Source: Ralstonia pickettii (lineage in GTDB: Bacteria; Pseudomonadota; Gammaproteobacteria; Burkholderiales; Burkholderiaceae). From it: a stretch of DNA of 64,000 bases. The stretch spans positions 3,348,001 through 3,412,000 of the forward strand of contig NZ_CP104381.1 of the NCBI RefSeq assembly GCF_030582395.1, read 5' to 3'. Position numbers and translations under genes: made by a program. Shown here one piece after another: positions 56,115 through 64,000 of the stretch. Position 1 is the first letter of the stretch, and the number at the start of each line of letters is the position of its first letter. A model generated the notes under the pieces. It did no database searches and was not told the origin of the DNA. It saw only the letters and a list, made by a program, of their open reading frames with translations.

Positions 56115-57152
56115 CTATTTACTTCGATCCTGGCGCAGTTGGATAAGTGCCCGGGTCGAGGCCGCTACTTTCTGCGGCGTAATAGCTTCCATGCAGCGAT
56201 TGCGCTCGCAGGTCCGAAATGCAGGCGTGCCTACACAGGGGCTACAGGAAACCTTGACCGACACGATGTCAACAAAGTTCGTTCCATCTGCAAACGGCCC
56301 TGTTTGCAACGCCTGCGTTGGTCCGAACAGGGACACCACTGGCACGCCAAGCGCAGCCGCCATGTGGCTAGGACCGGTGTCTGTGCTTATCAAAGCGGCA
56401 CTGCCCGCCATGACGGCCATCATCTGTTGCAGATTGGTTTTGCCGCAAAGGTTGATGTGACCGTCCATTCCCTCGGTAATCGACGCAGCCAATTCTGCTT
56501 CAGAGGCCGTCCCGATGATGACTGGGGTATGGTCCGGGAAGTCGTTCTTCCAGTTCGAGAGCAACTCTCGCCATTGCTGCGCTGGCCACGCGCGCAGTGC
56601 CTTTCTGCCCGCAGCAATCCAACTGTTTCCGAAATGCAGGCACACATAGGGTTTGTTGCCCGGAATAAGAGATTGCAGATCAATTGACGTGGGGGCAATC
56701 AACTTCGGGCTAGCGGTACGCGCCAACGCTCCTGGGATCGCAAGTTCCGTGATTTTCCGGATCGAAATCACGGCGTGCTCAGTGGGTGCGCCGACTTGAT
56801 CTCGGATGGAGCAACCCATGACTTTCTTCTTGGCTCTCAGTAAAAAGAACAAGCCCCGAAAAAAAGACTTGGTCTCCATGTCTAGCGCAAGTTCATAGGG
56901 TTCTCGCAGCGAATGCAGGAGCACTCGCCACTTCGTCGGACTGAATGGGAAGGGGACTTTGCGTTTCGCGATCTCGAACACGCGCCCGATGCGCGGATCG
57001 TACGCAAAGAGCCCTGCCATCCCCTTTTTGACGACGACGTCGACTTTGGTATCCGGGCCGTAATGGGCAATGAGACTATCAATCGGTGACATCCCCCAGA
57101 TAGTGTCGCCAAGCATTCCGACGCGGATCAACAAAACGCTTTTCTTTTGCAT
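56115..57152 (-). CDS. glycosyltransferase family 9 (heptosyltransferase-like) protein
   Basis: 345 residues with the GT9 two-domain fold. VLLIRVGMLGDTIWGMSPIDSL starts the N-terminal domain (the RxGxxGD motif of LPS heptosyltransferases). PYVCLHFGNSWIAAGRKALRAWPAQQWREL is the ADP-heptose-side strand, and ALISTDTGPSHMAAALGVPVVSLFGPT is the conserved C-terminal motif with the TDTGPxHxA core. The Cys-rich VSCSPCVGTPAFRTCERNRCM also occurs in many members. It would add a heptose or related sugar to the LPS core or another surface glycan. Codon choice (many AAA, AAG and A/T-ending codons) is less GC-biased than neighbouring genes, hinting at acquisition. Confidence 0.88.
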   Translation of the reverse strand: MQKKSVLLIRVGMLGDTIWGMSPIDSLIAHYGPDTKVDVVVKKGMAGLFAYDPRIGRVFEIAKRKVPFPFSPTKWRVLLHSLREPYELALDMETKSFFRGLFFLLRAKKKVMGCSIRDQVGAPTEHAVISIRKITELAIPGALARTASPKLIAPTSIDLQSLIPGNKPYVCLHFGNSWIAAGRKALRAWPAQQWRELLSNWKNDFPDHTPVIIGTASEAELAASITEGMDGHINLCGKTNLQQMMAVMAGSAALISTDTGPSHMAAALGVPVVSLFGPTQALQTGPFADGTNFVDIVSVKVSCSPCVGTPAFRTCERNRCMEAITPQKVAASTRALIQLRQDRSK

Positions 57153-57317
57153 TCCCTGCAGTTACTCATCTTGTCCGTCGGCCTAGCCCACTCTGAAGGG
57201 CGCGGACCACGGGGTTGCAAGCCGGCGACGGCGATTGCTGGATTGCGAAATGGGATGGGCGCAATGCACGTCCAATGGCTGGTGCTTGCCCCCGACCAGA
57301 TATCGGCTGGTTTGGCG

Positions 57318-57833
57318 TCACCGCTGATGCTCCAACTCGCGTTGATGCTTCTTGAGCTTGGAGCGGATACGCGTCTGCTTGAGCGGCGAGAGGTATTCAA
57401 CGAAGACCTTGCCCATCAGATGATCCATCTCGTGCTGGATGCACACGGCCAGCAGGTCGTCGGCTTCCAGTTCGAACGTTTCGCCCTTCTCGTTCAGTGC
57501 GCGCACGCGCACACGGGCCGGCCGGTCGACCTTGTCATAGATATCAGGCACCGACAGGCAGCCTTCGTCCCAGACCTTGTGCTCGTCGCTTGCCCAGATG
57601 ATCTCAGGGTTGATGAACACCCGCAGTTCGTCGCGCGACTCCGACACGTCGATGGTGATCACGCGCTCATGCACGTCCACCTGCGTGGCGGCCAGGCCCA
57701 CCCCGGGCGCTTCGTACATGGTCTCGGCCATATCGGCGACGAGTTTGCGGATGCGGTCATCCACAACGGCAACCGGCTTGGCGACTTTATGCAGCCGCGG
57801 ATCAGGGTATTGCAGGATATTCAGTAGGGCCAT
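57318..57833 (-). CDS. def: peptide deformylase
   Basis: Removes the formyl group from new protein N-termini. 171 residues from the ATG complement at 57831-57833. Motif 1 is GVGLAATQ (44-51), motif 2 EGCLSVP with the metal Cys92, and motif 3 HEMDHL with His134, Glu135 and His138. A C-terminal basic helix ([13 protein letters not shown]) is as in type 1 bacterial enzymes. It is divergent from the LysM gene. Its normal partner fmt has been separated from it by the two glycan genes. Confidence 0.96.
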   Translation of the reverse strand: MALLNILQYPDPRLHKVAKPVAVVDDRIRKLVADMAETMYEAPGVGLAATQVDVHERVITIDVSESRDELRVFINPEIIWASDEHKVWDEGCLSVPDIYDKVDRPARVRVRALNEKGETFELEADDLLAVCIQHEMDHLMGKVFVEYLSPLKQTRIRSKLKKHQRELEHQR

Positions 57834-58103
57834 GATGCTTGGCAACAACGGTTGCTGAAGGCCACGCTAACGAGGGGTTGCCTTCAATTGCGATCGCCTG
57901 GAATGTCATGCAGAATCGGGGGCGCTATCCGCCACATGGCTTAGGAAAAAGCCTGACGAATGTTGGATGCCATACCCCTCTTGCTGCAGCGCAGAACTGC
58001 GTACAGCCGCGGCGGTGAGGCGTCGAACAGGCACGCGGACCACCCGCCGATTCTTCATAGAATAATGCGCCATCGTAACACACCGATGCACTCTCAGCCC
58101 GCC
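57834..58103. promoter_or_regulatory. divergent promoter region of def and the LysM gene
   Basis: 270 bases with no gene. Upstream ATGs for the LysM frame exist at 58065 and 58086. No clear -35/-10 pair recognised. Confidence 0.3.
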
Positions 58104-59273
58104 ATGCAAACTGCCACGAAAGCGCGCCAGCCTTACGTTTGCGCCCTGTCGGCGCTTGCCGCGGCAGCGCTTTTCTGCATGGGCACCGCCCACGCCGCCG
58201 AGCGCACTGTGACGCCGGCGCAACAGGCGCAGGCCGCGACAGCTGCCCAAGCGGGCATCCCCGAATCCGAACTGTCCGCCACCGCGCCAGCGCAGTACAC
58301 CGTGCGCCGTGGCGACACGCTTTGGGCCATCTCGGGCAAGTACCTCGAGCGGCCTTATCGCTGGCCCGAACTCTGGGGCATGAACCGCGAGCAGATCCGC
58401 AACCCGCATCTGATCTATCCGGGCCAGATCCTGTATCTGCATCACGCCAATGGCCGCGCCTGGCTGTCGAGTTCGCCGGCATCGGCGGATGGCAGCACGG
58501 TGCGCCTGTCGCCGCATACCCGCGTGTCGGGACAGGACGGCGATGCCATCTCGAGCATTCCGGCCGCCGCCATCGAGCCGTTCCTGACCCAGCCGATCGT
58601 GGTGGACGAAGAAACGCTGGCCACGCCGGCGCGCCTCTTCTCGCTGCCCGAAGGCCGTGTTTATCTGGGCAAGGGCGAAAACGCCTACGCTCGCGGCCTG
58701 CCCGAAGGCGAAGGCGGCCAAGCGGGTACCGAGTGGCAGGCGTATCGCCCGGTTCGGCCGCTCAAGGACCCGGTGACCGGCAACGTGCTCGGCTACGAAG
58801 CGGACTTCCTCGGCACGTTGCGCGTGGTGCGCGCGGCGACCGGCCCGCAGGCGGTCACCAAGATGGAAGTGCTGTCGTCCAAGGAAGAAATGGGCGTCGG
58901 CTCCCAGCTGATGCCGCTGCCACCGCGCGTGCCGGTGCGCTATACGCCGCATGCGCCGGAGGGCGACGTGCACGGCGCGGTCGCCAAGGTGACAGGCGGC
59001 GTGCGTTTTGGCGGCACCGACCAGGTGATCGTGCTGAACATTGGCAGCCAGCAGGGTCTTGAGCCGGGCCACGTGCTGTCGCTGGCGCGCGCTGGCGCGC
59101 TGGTAAAAGACGCCACCGCCGGCAACGAGGCCGTGCAACTGCCGGAAGAACGCTACGGCCTGGCTTTCGTGTTCCGTGTGTTCCCGCATGTCGCCTATGC
59201 ACTGGTGACGGACGCCTCCAACACCGTGGAAGTGGGCGACAGCGTGAGCAACCCGATGTCGCCGCAACCCTGA
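58104..59273 (+). CDS. exported LysM peptidoglycan-binding protein
   Basis: 389 residues from ATG 58104, which starts a good signal peptide (TKARQPYVCALSALAAAALFC, ending AHA); ATGs at 58086 and 58065 are alternatives. The LysM domain lies near residues 60-115: YTVRRGDTLWAISGKYLERPYRWPELWGMNREQIRNPHLIYPGQIL. The longer C-terminal part is the uncharacterised domain that regularly follows LysM in this betaproteobacterial family, with IVLNIGSQQGLEPGHVLSLAR near the end. The protein should bind the cell wall. It is divergent from def and followed by dprA after 26 bases. Confidence 0.9.
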   Translation: MQTATKARQPYVCALSALAAAALFCMGTAHAAERTVTPAQQAQAATAAQAGIPESELSATAPAQYTVRRGDTLWAISGKYLERPYRWPELWGMNREQIRNPHLIYPGQILYLHHANGRAWLSSSPASADGSTVRLSPHTRVSGQDGDAISSIPAAAIEPFLTQPIVVDEETLATPARLFSLPEGRVYLGKGENAYARGLPEGEGGQAGTEWQAYRPVRPLKDPVTGNVLGYEADFLGTLRVVRAATGPQAVTKMEVLSSKEEMGVGSQLMPLPPRVPVRYTPHAPEGDVHGAVAKVTGGVRFGGTDQVIVLNIGSQQGLEPGHVLSLARAGALVKDATAGNEAVQLPEERYGLAFVFRVFPHVAYALVTDASNTVEVGDSVSNPMSPQP

Positions 59274-59299
59274 ACTACGCGCTTACTGCAGTCCCCGAT

Positions 59300-60505
59300 T
59301 TGACCGATGCATCCCAGGCCGCGGCACCCGCCGCGGCCGATTCCACCGCTTCCCTCTCCTGCACGCGCGATCCGGCTGAACTGGCCGCGTGGCTGCGTCT
59401 GACTGAAACCCCCGGCGTCGGGCCCGTTGCCGCGCGGCAGTTGCTGGCGGCCTTCGGGTTGCCGCAAGACATCTTCGCCCAGCCGTATGCCGCGCTCGCC
59501 AAGGTGTTGCCCGAGCGGCAAGCGCGTGCGTTGCTCGCCGAGCCCGACGAAACGCTTGCGGCACTGATCGAGCGTACCGTCGCCTGGGTGAACGAGCCCG
59601 GCAACGCCATCTTCACGCTGGCCGATCGCGGCTACCCGCCACGTCTCCTTGAACTGCCGGACCCGCCGACCTTGCTGTACACGAAGGGCGATGCTTCGTT
59701 GCTGCGTGCCGCAGCGGTGGGCGTTGTGGGCGCCCGCAGCGCCACGGCAGCCGGCATCGACAACGCCCGGGCATTTTCCCAGGCGCTGTCGGCGGCGAGC
59801 GTGACCGTCGTGTCGGGCTTGGCGCTCGGCATCGATGCGGCCGCGCATGAGGGCGCGCTGGCCGGCCCGGGAAGCACCATCGCAGTCGTGGGTACGGGGC
59901 TGGATGTTGTTTACCCGGCCCGCAACCGGGCGCTGGCGCATCGCATTGCCGAGGCTGGCGTGATCATCTCCGAATACCCGCTGGGGATGGGCGCACGTGC
60001 CGAGAACTTCCCGCGCCGCAATCGACTGATCTCCGGCTTGGCGCGCGGGCTGCTGGTAGTGGAAGCGGCGGCGCAGTCCGGCTCGCTGATCACGGCGCGG
60101 CTGGCGGCCGAGCAGGGGCGCGATGTGTTTGCGATTCCCGGGTCGATCCATTCGCCGCTGGCCAAGGGCTGCCATCTGTTGATCAAGCAAGGCGCCAAGC
60201 TGGTGGAAACCGCCGCCGATATTCTCGATGAACTCGGCTGGGGGCGTGCTGCAGCGCCGGCCAAGCGTGCGGCGCGCACCGCCACGGTCCAGGCTCCCGA
60301 GACTGCGCCGGTCCCCGCCCGCGCGGCGCCGACCGGGGCTGAAACGGTGCTGCTCGACGCGCTCGGCTTTGACCCCGTCGATCTGGATACCTTGTGCGAG
60401 CGCACCGGACAGGCGGCGGCCGCGCTGTCTGCGCAGCTTCTGGCCCTGGAGTTGGATGGCCGCGTCGAGCGTCAGCCCGGCGGGCGCTTCCTGCGGCTTC
60501 CGTAA
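59300..60505 (+). CDS. dprA: DNA-processing protein DprA (Smf)
   Basis: 401 residues. Loads RecA on incoming single-stranded DNA during natural transformation. The Rossmann-like core reads AVGVVGARSATAAGIDNARAFS, VVSGLALGIDAAAHEGAL, AVVGTGLDVVYPARNRAL, SEYPLGMGARAENFPRRNRLISGLARGLLVVEAA and GSLITARLAAEQGRDVFAIPG. A winged-helix domain at the C-terminus (LLDALGFDPVDLDTLCERTGQAAAAL) matches the DML1-like domain. The only available start is TTG at 59300 (no ATG in frame), without a clear ribosome site, 26 bases after the LysM stop. Translation may therefore be low. Confidence 0.93.
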   Translation: MTDASQAAAPAAADSTASLSCTRDPAELAAWLRLTETPGVGPVAARQLLAAFGLPQDIFAQPYAALAKVLPERQARALLAEPDETLAALIERTVAWVNEPGNAIFTLADRGYPPRLLELPDPPTLLYTKGDASLLRAAAVGVVGARSATAAGIDNARAFSQALSAASVTVVSGLALGIDAAAHEGALAGPGSTIAVVGTGLDVVYPARNRALAHRIAEAGVIISEYPLGMGARAENFPRRNRLISGLARGLLVVEAAAQSGSLITARLAAEQGRDVFAIPGSIHSPLAKGCHLLIKQGAKLVETAADILDELGWGRAAAPAKRAARTATVQAPETAPVPARAAPTGAETVLLDALGFDPVDLDTLCERTGQAAAALSAQLLALELDGRVERQPGGRFLRLP

Positions 60506-60567
60506 AAGCGTGCCTACAATAGGCGCGACCCCCTCGCCACGCTGCTCATCGTTCAGCCCCGTTTTTC

Positions 60568-60948
60568 ATGCCACTGCTCTCGCCCGACACCGACGCCGCT
60601 GCGCTGCACGCGGGCATCCGCTCCGGGCAACTGCTGGTCGCGTGCCTGTGCGCAGAGTGGTGCGGTTCGTGCCGCAGCTATCGCACGACCTTCACTGAAC
60701 TCGCGGCGCGGCATCCGGAGTGCTGCTTCGTCTGGGTCGACGTTGAAGACCATGCCGATGCGCTGGGTGATTTCGACGTTGAAAATTTTCCGACCTTGCT
60801 GGTGCAGCGTGGCAACGATGTGTTGTTTTTCGGCCCGGTCCTCCCTCACGCTGGAGTTGTTGAAGGCTTGCTTTCGCGTGATCTGAGCACGGCTTCGGCG
60901 GTGGCTGCGGCCCCTGACTTGCGAGGCTGGCTGCTGGAATCGGCGTGA
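60568..60948 (+). CDS. thioredoxin-fold protein with WCGSC motif
   Basis: 126 residues, cytoplasmic (no signal peptide). The redox motif is Trp31-Cys-Gly-Ser-Cys35 in CAEWCGSCRSYR, followed by the cis-Pro loop ENFPTLLVQRG, so the fold is complete. WCGSC rather than WCGPC suggests a different redox potential from classical thioredoxin. It lies between dprA and topB on the same strand; the gap to dprA is 62 bases. Partner proteins unknown. Confidence 0.9.
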   Translation: MPLLSPDTDAAALHAGIRSGQLLVACLCAEWCGSCRSYRTTFTELAARHPECCFVWVDVEDHADALGDFDVENFPTLLVQRGNDVLFFGPVLPHAGVVEGLLSRDLSTASAVAAAPDLRGWLLESA

Positions 60949-61200
60949 TTGCAAGCCTTGACAGGGCCAAGCGCCGCATGCGCCACTCTATTGCGCCTGA
61001 AAAGGAACCGCGCTTATGATTGGCGGCCAAATTTGGGCCGACCGAACAAGAAGGGCGTCCAAATAGGTGCGGTGACGGGCGTCCCCGGCACTTGAAGTCG
61101 GCAGGCGTTGCCATAAGACTCTAAAAAACACGCGAACGGTCGTTATAGAAAAGCGACTTCTTCTTTACCCGATCACTTGCGATCGCCAGGATCCGCTCAC
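60949..61200 (+). promoter_or_regulatory. leader region of topB
   Basis: 252 bases without a gene. No convincing promoter, riboswitch or hairpin was recognised. Confidence 0.25.
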
Positions 61201-63831
61201 ATGTCCAAGGCTCTCATCATTGCCGAAAAACCGTCGGTCGCCGCTGATATCGCGCGCGCGCTGGGTGGCTTCACCAAGCACGACGAGTACTTTGAGAGCG
61301 ACGACTACGTCCTCTCCTCGGCGGTTGGCCACCTGGTCGAGATTGCCGCGCCGGATGAATACGAAGTCAAGCGCGGTAAATGGAGCTTCGCTCACCTGCC
61401 CGTGATCCCGCCGCACTTTGATCTGCGCCCGATCGCCAAGTCCGAGTCGCGCCTCAAGGTGCTGACGCGCCTGATCAAGCGCAAGGACGTGACCAGTCTG
61501 ATCAACGCATGTGACGCGGGGCGCGAAGGGGAGTTGATCTTCCGCCTGATCGCGCAACATGCAAACACCAAGCTGCCGGTGAAGCGGCTGTGGCTGCAGT
61601 CGATGACGCCGCAGTCCATCCGTGATGGCTTCGGCAAGCTGCGCAGCAACGAAGACATGATGCCGCTGGCGGACGCCGCGCGCTGCCGTTCCGAGGCCGA
61701 TTGGCTGGTCGGTATCAACGGCACGCGCGCCATGACGGCGTTCAACAGCAAGGGCGGCGGCTTCTTCCTGACCACCGTGGGCCGCGTGCAAACGCCCACG
61801 TTGTCGATCGTCGTGGAGCGCGAAGAGAAGATCAAACGCTTCGTGCCGCGCGATTACTGGGAAGTGCGCGCCGAATTCATCGCCGCCGCTGGTCTGTACG
61901 AAGGCCGCTGGTTCGACCCGAAATTCAAGAAAGACGAGTTCGATCCCGAGCGACGAGACTCGCGCCTGTGGAGCGAGGCCGAGGCCAAGAGCATCGTGGC
62001 CGCGTGCCGCGACAAGCCTGGCGCCGTGACCGAAGAGTCGAAGCCGTCAACGCAGATGTCGCCGGCGCTGTTCGACTTGACCAGCCTGCAGCGCGAGGCC
62101 AACGGCCGCTTCGGCTTCTCGGCCAAGAACACGCTCGGCCTGGCGCAGGCCCTGTATGAAAAGCATAAGGTGCTGACGTACCCGCGTACCGATTCGCGCG
62201 CGCTGCCCGAAGACTACATGGGCACGGTCAAGCAGACCCTCGACATGCTGGGCGAAAGCTCGCCCAACTACCTGACGCACGCGAAGAAGATTCTCGCCAA
62301 CCAGTGGGTCAAGCCGAACAAGCGGATCTTCGACAACAGCAAGATCAGCGATCACTTCGCCATCATCCCGACGCTGCAGGCACCGAAGAACCTGTCGGAG
62401 CCGGAGCAGAAGCTGTACGACCTGGTGGTGCGCCGCTTCCTGGCGGTGTTCTTCCCGGCGGCCGAATACCAGGTCACCACCCGCGTGACCGAGGTGGCAG
62501 GGCATCACTTCAAGACCGAAGGCAAGGTGCTGGTGAACCCGGGCTGGCTGGTCGTCTATGGCCGCGAGGCGCAGGGCGAAGATGCCAACCTTGTGCCGGT
62601 CGCCAAGGACGAGAAGGTCAAGACGGACAAGGTCGAGCCGGTGGGCCTCACCACCAAGCCGCCCGCACGCTATAACGAAGCGACACTGCTTTCTGCCATG
62701 GAGGGCGCCGGCAAGCTGGTCGACGACGACGCGCTGCGCGAAGCCATGGCCGGCAAGGGCCTGGGCACGCCAGCCACGCGCGCGGCCATCATCGAAGGGC
62801 TGTTGACGGAAAAGTACCTCGTGCGCGAGGGCCGTGAGCTGATCCCGACGGCCAAGGCCTTCCAGCTGATGACGCTGCTGCGCGGCCTGGGCGTGGAAGA
62901 ACTGACGCAAGCCGAGTTGACCGGCGGCTGGGAGCACAAGCTTTCCCTCATCGAGCGTGGTCAGCTGGAGCGCGACGAATTCATGCGCGAGATCGCGCAG
63001 ATGACGCAGCAGATCGTCAAGCGCGCGAAGGAATACGACAGCGACACCATCCCCGGCGACTATGCGACGCTTTCCACGCCATGTCCGCAATGCGGGCACG
63101 TGGTCAAGGAAAACTACCGCCGCTTCGCGTGCAGCCACTGCGACTTCTCGATCAGCAAGATTCCGGGTGGACGCCAGTTCGAGCTGGACGAGGTGGAAGA
63201 ATTGCTGACCAACAAGACCATCGGCCCGCTGCAGGGTTTCCGCAGCAAGATGGGCCGGCCGTTTGCGGCCATCCTCAAGCTGGCGCAGGAAGACGGTCAC
63301 TGGAAGATGGAGTTCGACTTCGGCCAGAACGACGAAGACGATGGCGAACCGGTCGATTTCTCCGGGCAGGAAAGCGTCGGCCACTGCCCGAAGTGCAACG
63401 GCAACGTCTACGAGCACGGCCTGAAGTACGTGTGCGAGAACGCCGTGGCGCAGCCCAAGACGTGCGATTTCACCACCGGCAAGATCATCCTGCAGCAGGA
63501 GATCAGCCGCGAGCAGTTGGCCAAGCTGCTGACCGAGGGCAAGACCGACCTGCTGACCGGCTTCAAGTCGGCGCGCACGGGCCGTAACTTCAAGGCGTTC
63601 CTGGTCAAGCAGCCGGACGGGAAGATCGGCTTCGAATTCGAACCCCGCGGCGAAGGCAAGGGCAAGCCTGGTGCCAAGACCGCGGCAAAGAAGACCACAG
63701 CAGCAGCCAAGACGCCTGCCGCCAAGAAGGCGCCGGCCAAGACCGCGAGCAAGACGGCCGCCAAGAAGCCCCCGGCGCGCAAGAAAGCCGCCGAAGCCGA
63801 GGCCGACGAGGAAAGCACCAGCGAAACCTGA
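61201..63831 (+). CDS. topB: DNA topoisomerase III (type IA) with zinc fingers and a Lys/Ala-rich tail
   Basis: 876 residues. The TOPRIM domain has KALIIAEKPSVAADIARALG and the metal triad DAGREGE (Asp105-Glu111). The DNA-cleaving tyrosine is Tyr327 in LTYPRTDSRALPEDY. RVQTPTLSIVVEREEKI and GLGTPATRAAIIEGLLTEKYL are typical type IA blocks. Two C-terminal zinc elements follow: CPQCGHVVKENYRRFACSHCDF and CPKCNGNVYEHGLKYVCENAVAQPKTCDF. The last ~60 residues are almost pure Lys/Ala/Pro (KTAAKKTTAAAKTPAAKKAP), a histone-like DNA-binding tail. ATG 61201 is preferred to an ATG eight codons upstream. Confidence 0.95.
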   Translation: MSKALIIAEKPSVAADIARALGGFTKHDEYFESDDYVLSSAVGHLVEIAAPDEYEVKRGKWSFAHLPVIPPHFDLRPIAKSESRLKVLTRLIKRKDVTSLINACDAGREGELIFRLIAQHANTKLPVKRLWLQSMTPQSIRDGFGKLRSNEDMMPLADAARCRSEADWLVGINGTRAMTAFNSKGGGFFLTTVGRVQTPTLSIVVEREEKIKRFVPRDYWEVRAEFIAAAGLYEGRWFDPKFKKDEFDPERRDSRLWSEAEAKSIVAACRDKPGAVTEESKPSTQMSPALFDLTSLQREANGRFGFSAKNTLGLAQALYEKHKVLTYPRTDSRALPEDYMGTVKQTLDMLGESSPNYLTHAKKILANQWVKPNKRIFDNSKISDHFAIIPTLQAPKNLSEPEQKLYDLVVRRFLAVFFPAAEYQVTTRVTEVAGHHFKTEGKVLVNPGWLVVYGREAQGEDANLVPVAKDEKVKTDKVEPVGLTTKPPARYNEATLLSAMEGAGKLVDDDALREAMAGKGLGTPATRAAIIEGLLTEKYLVREGRELIPTAKAFQLMTLLRGLGVEELTQAELTGGWEHKLSLIERGQLERDEFMREIAQMTQQIVKRAKEYDSDTIPGDYATLSTPCPQCGHVVKENYRRFACSHCDFSISKIPGGRQFELDEVEELLTNKTIGPLQGFRSKMGRPFAAILKLAQEDGHWKMEFDFGQNDEDDGEPVDFSGQESVGHCPKCNGNVYEHGLKYVCENAVAQPKTCDFTTGKIILQQEISREQLAKLLTEGKTDLLTGFKSARTGRNFKAFLVKQPDGKIGFEFEPRGEGKGKPGAKTAAKKTTAAAKTPAAKKAPAKTASKTAAKKPPARKKAAEAEADEESTSET

Positions 63832-63854
63832 TCGCAGTTTCGCAGGCATCAACG

Positions 63855-63886
63855 CAAACGGGAGGACAGTGTCCTCCCGTTTTGTT
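63855..63886. terminator. terminator between topB and the LysR gene, usable in both directions
   Basis: ACGGGAGGAC (63858-63867) pairs with GTCCTCCCGT (63871-63880) and is followed by TTTGTTTT; the A run before it gives a short U-tract on the other strand. Confidence 0.88.
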
Positions 63887-63904
63887 TTGGCGATGCAGCT
63901 CGGC

Positions 63905-64000
63905 TTACGCGGCTTCGCTCAGGCCGCGGCCGGCGCGCGCTTCGCTGTGCTTGACCTCCATCGCCTGCGCCAGCATGTAATCGATGAACGTGCGGACCTT
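63905..64000 (-). CDS. LysR-family transcriptional regulator, C-terminal end only
   Basis: The last 31 codons and stop (TAA complement at 63905-63907) of a minus-strand gene that begins outside the window. KVRTFIDYMLAQ is the usual final helix of LysR-type regulators (KVRxFIDxL). The remaining tail is variable. The call rests on this short helix alone. Confidence 0.55.
   Translation of the reverse strand, partial: KVRTFIDYMLAQAMEVKHSEARAGRGLSEAA

Noticed and set aside
62047..63852. 601-codon open frame antisense to topB
   Set aside because: No domain-like sequence; it mirrors the topoisomerase gene.

Overview
The window looks like a piece of main chromosome from a GC-rich betaproteobacterium of the Burkholderiaceae, most likely Ralstonia or a close relative. 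I base this on the high GC, an SAH riboswitch in front of ahcY, the order ntrX-ntrY-DUF4390-rsmB-htpX-fmt...def / LysM-dprA-thioredoxin-topB, the long two-part ThiE, and Tle3/Tla3 and Tle4/Tli4 type VI secretion genes. This assignment rests on recognition only; no search was run.

Layout. 1-5.1 kb: two GltI-like solute-binding proteins (the first cut by the window edge), an AidB-like acyl-CoA dehydrogenase and a nitronate monooxygenase-type flavoprotein, all on the minus strand. 5.3-10.8 kb: a TPP riboswitch and the operon thiC-thiO-thiS-thiG-thiE. 10.9-15.6 kb: a glyoxalase-fold protein, then a Tle3-like phospholipase effector with a Tla3-like adaptor. 15.6-20.6 kb (minus): a small lipoprotein, thiD, a His-rich exported protein and two tandem alkaline phosphatases. 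21.2-28.1 kb: a type VI island, vgrG - tle4 - tli4 - orphan 3' piece of tle4 - second tli4. The last four come from a tandem duplication of about 1.5 kb. 28.7-31.6 kb: SAH riboswitch, ahcY, a holin-like membrane protein and metF (methyl cycle). 31.6-40.7 kb: mixed housekeeping, including a TfoX-like protein, a frameshifted flavin-binding protein, 5-formyl-THF cyclo-ligase, Slt, an NDUFA9-like reductase, a glutathione transferase, cca, a TetR regulator and an amine-oxidase-like flavoprotein.

40.7-44.8 kb (minus): a compact catabolic operon of RpiR-type regulator, class III aminotransferase, BKACE (beta-keto acid cleavage) enzyme and periplasmic binding protein. 45.0-51.1 kb (minus): a small membrane protein, tRNA-Phe, the NtrX/NtrY-like two-component system, DUF4390 and rsmB. 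51.2-57.8 kb (minus): htpX, a LysE/RhtB exporter, fmt, then two surface-glycan genes (GT39-like and GT9 heptosyltransferase-like) that separate fmt from def. 57.9-63.8 kb (plus): a LysM protein, dprA, a thioredoxin-like protein and topoisomerase III. The tail of a LysR-type regulator closes the window.

The accessory parts most worth attention are the duplicated toxin-tail/immunity cassette behind vgrG, the Tle3/Tla3 pair with no visible immunity gene, the BKACE operon and the split def-fmt pair. I saw no CRISPR array, insertion sequence, integrase or replication origin.
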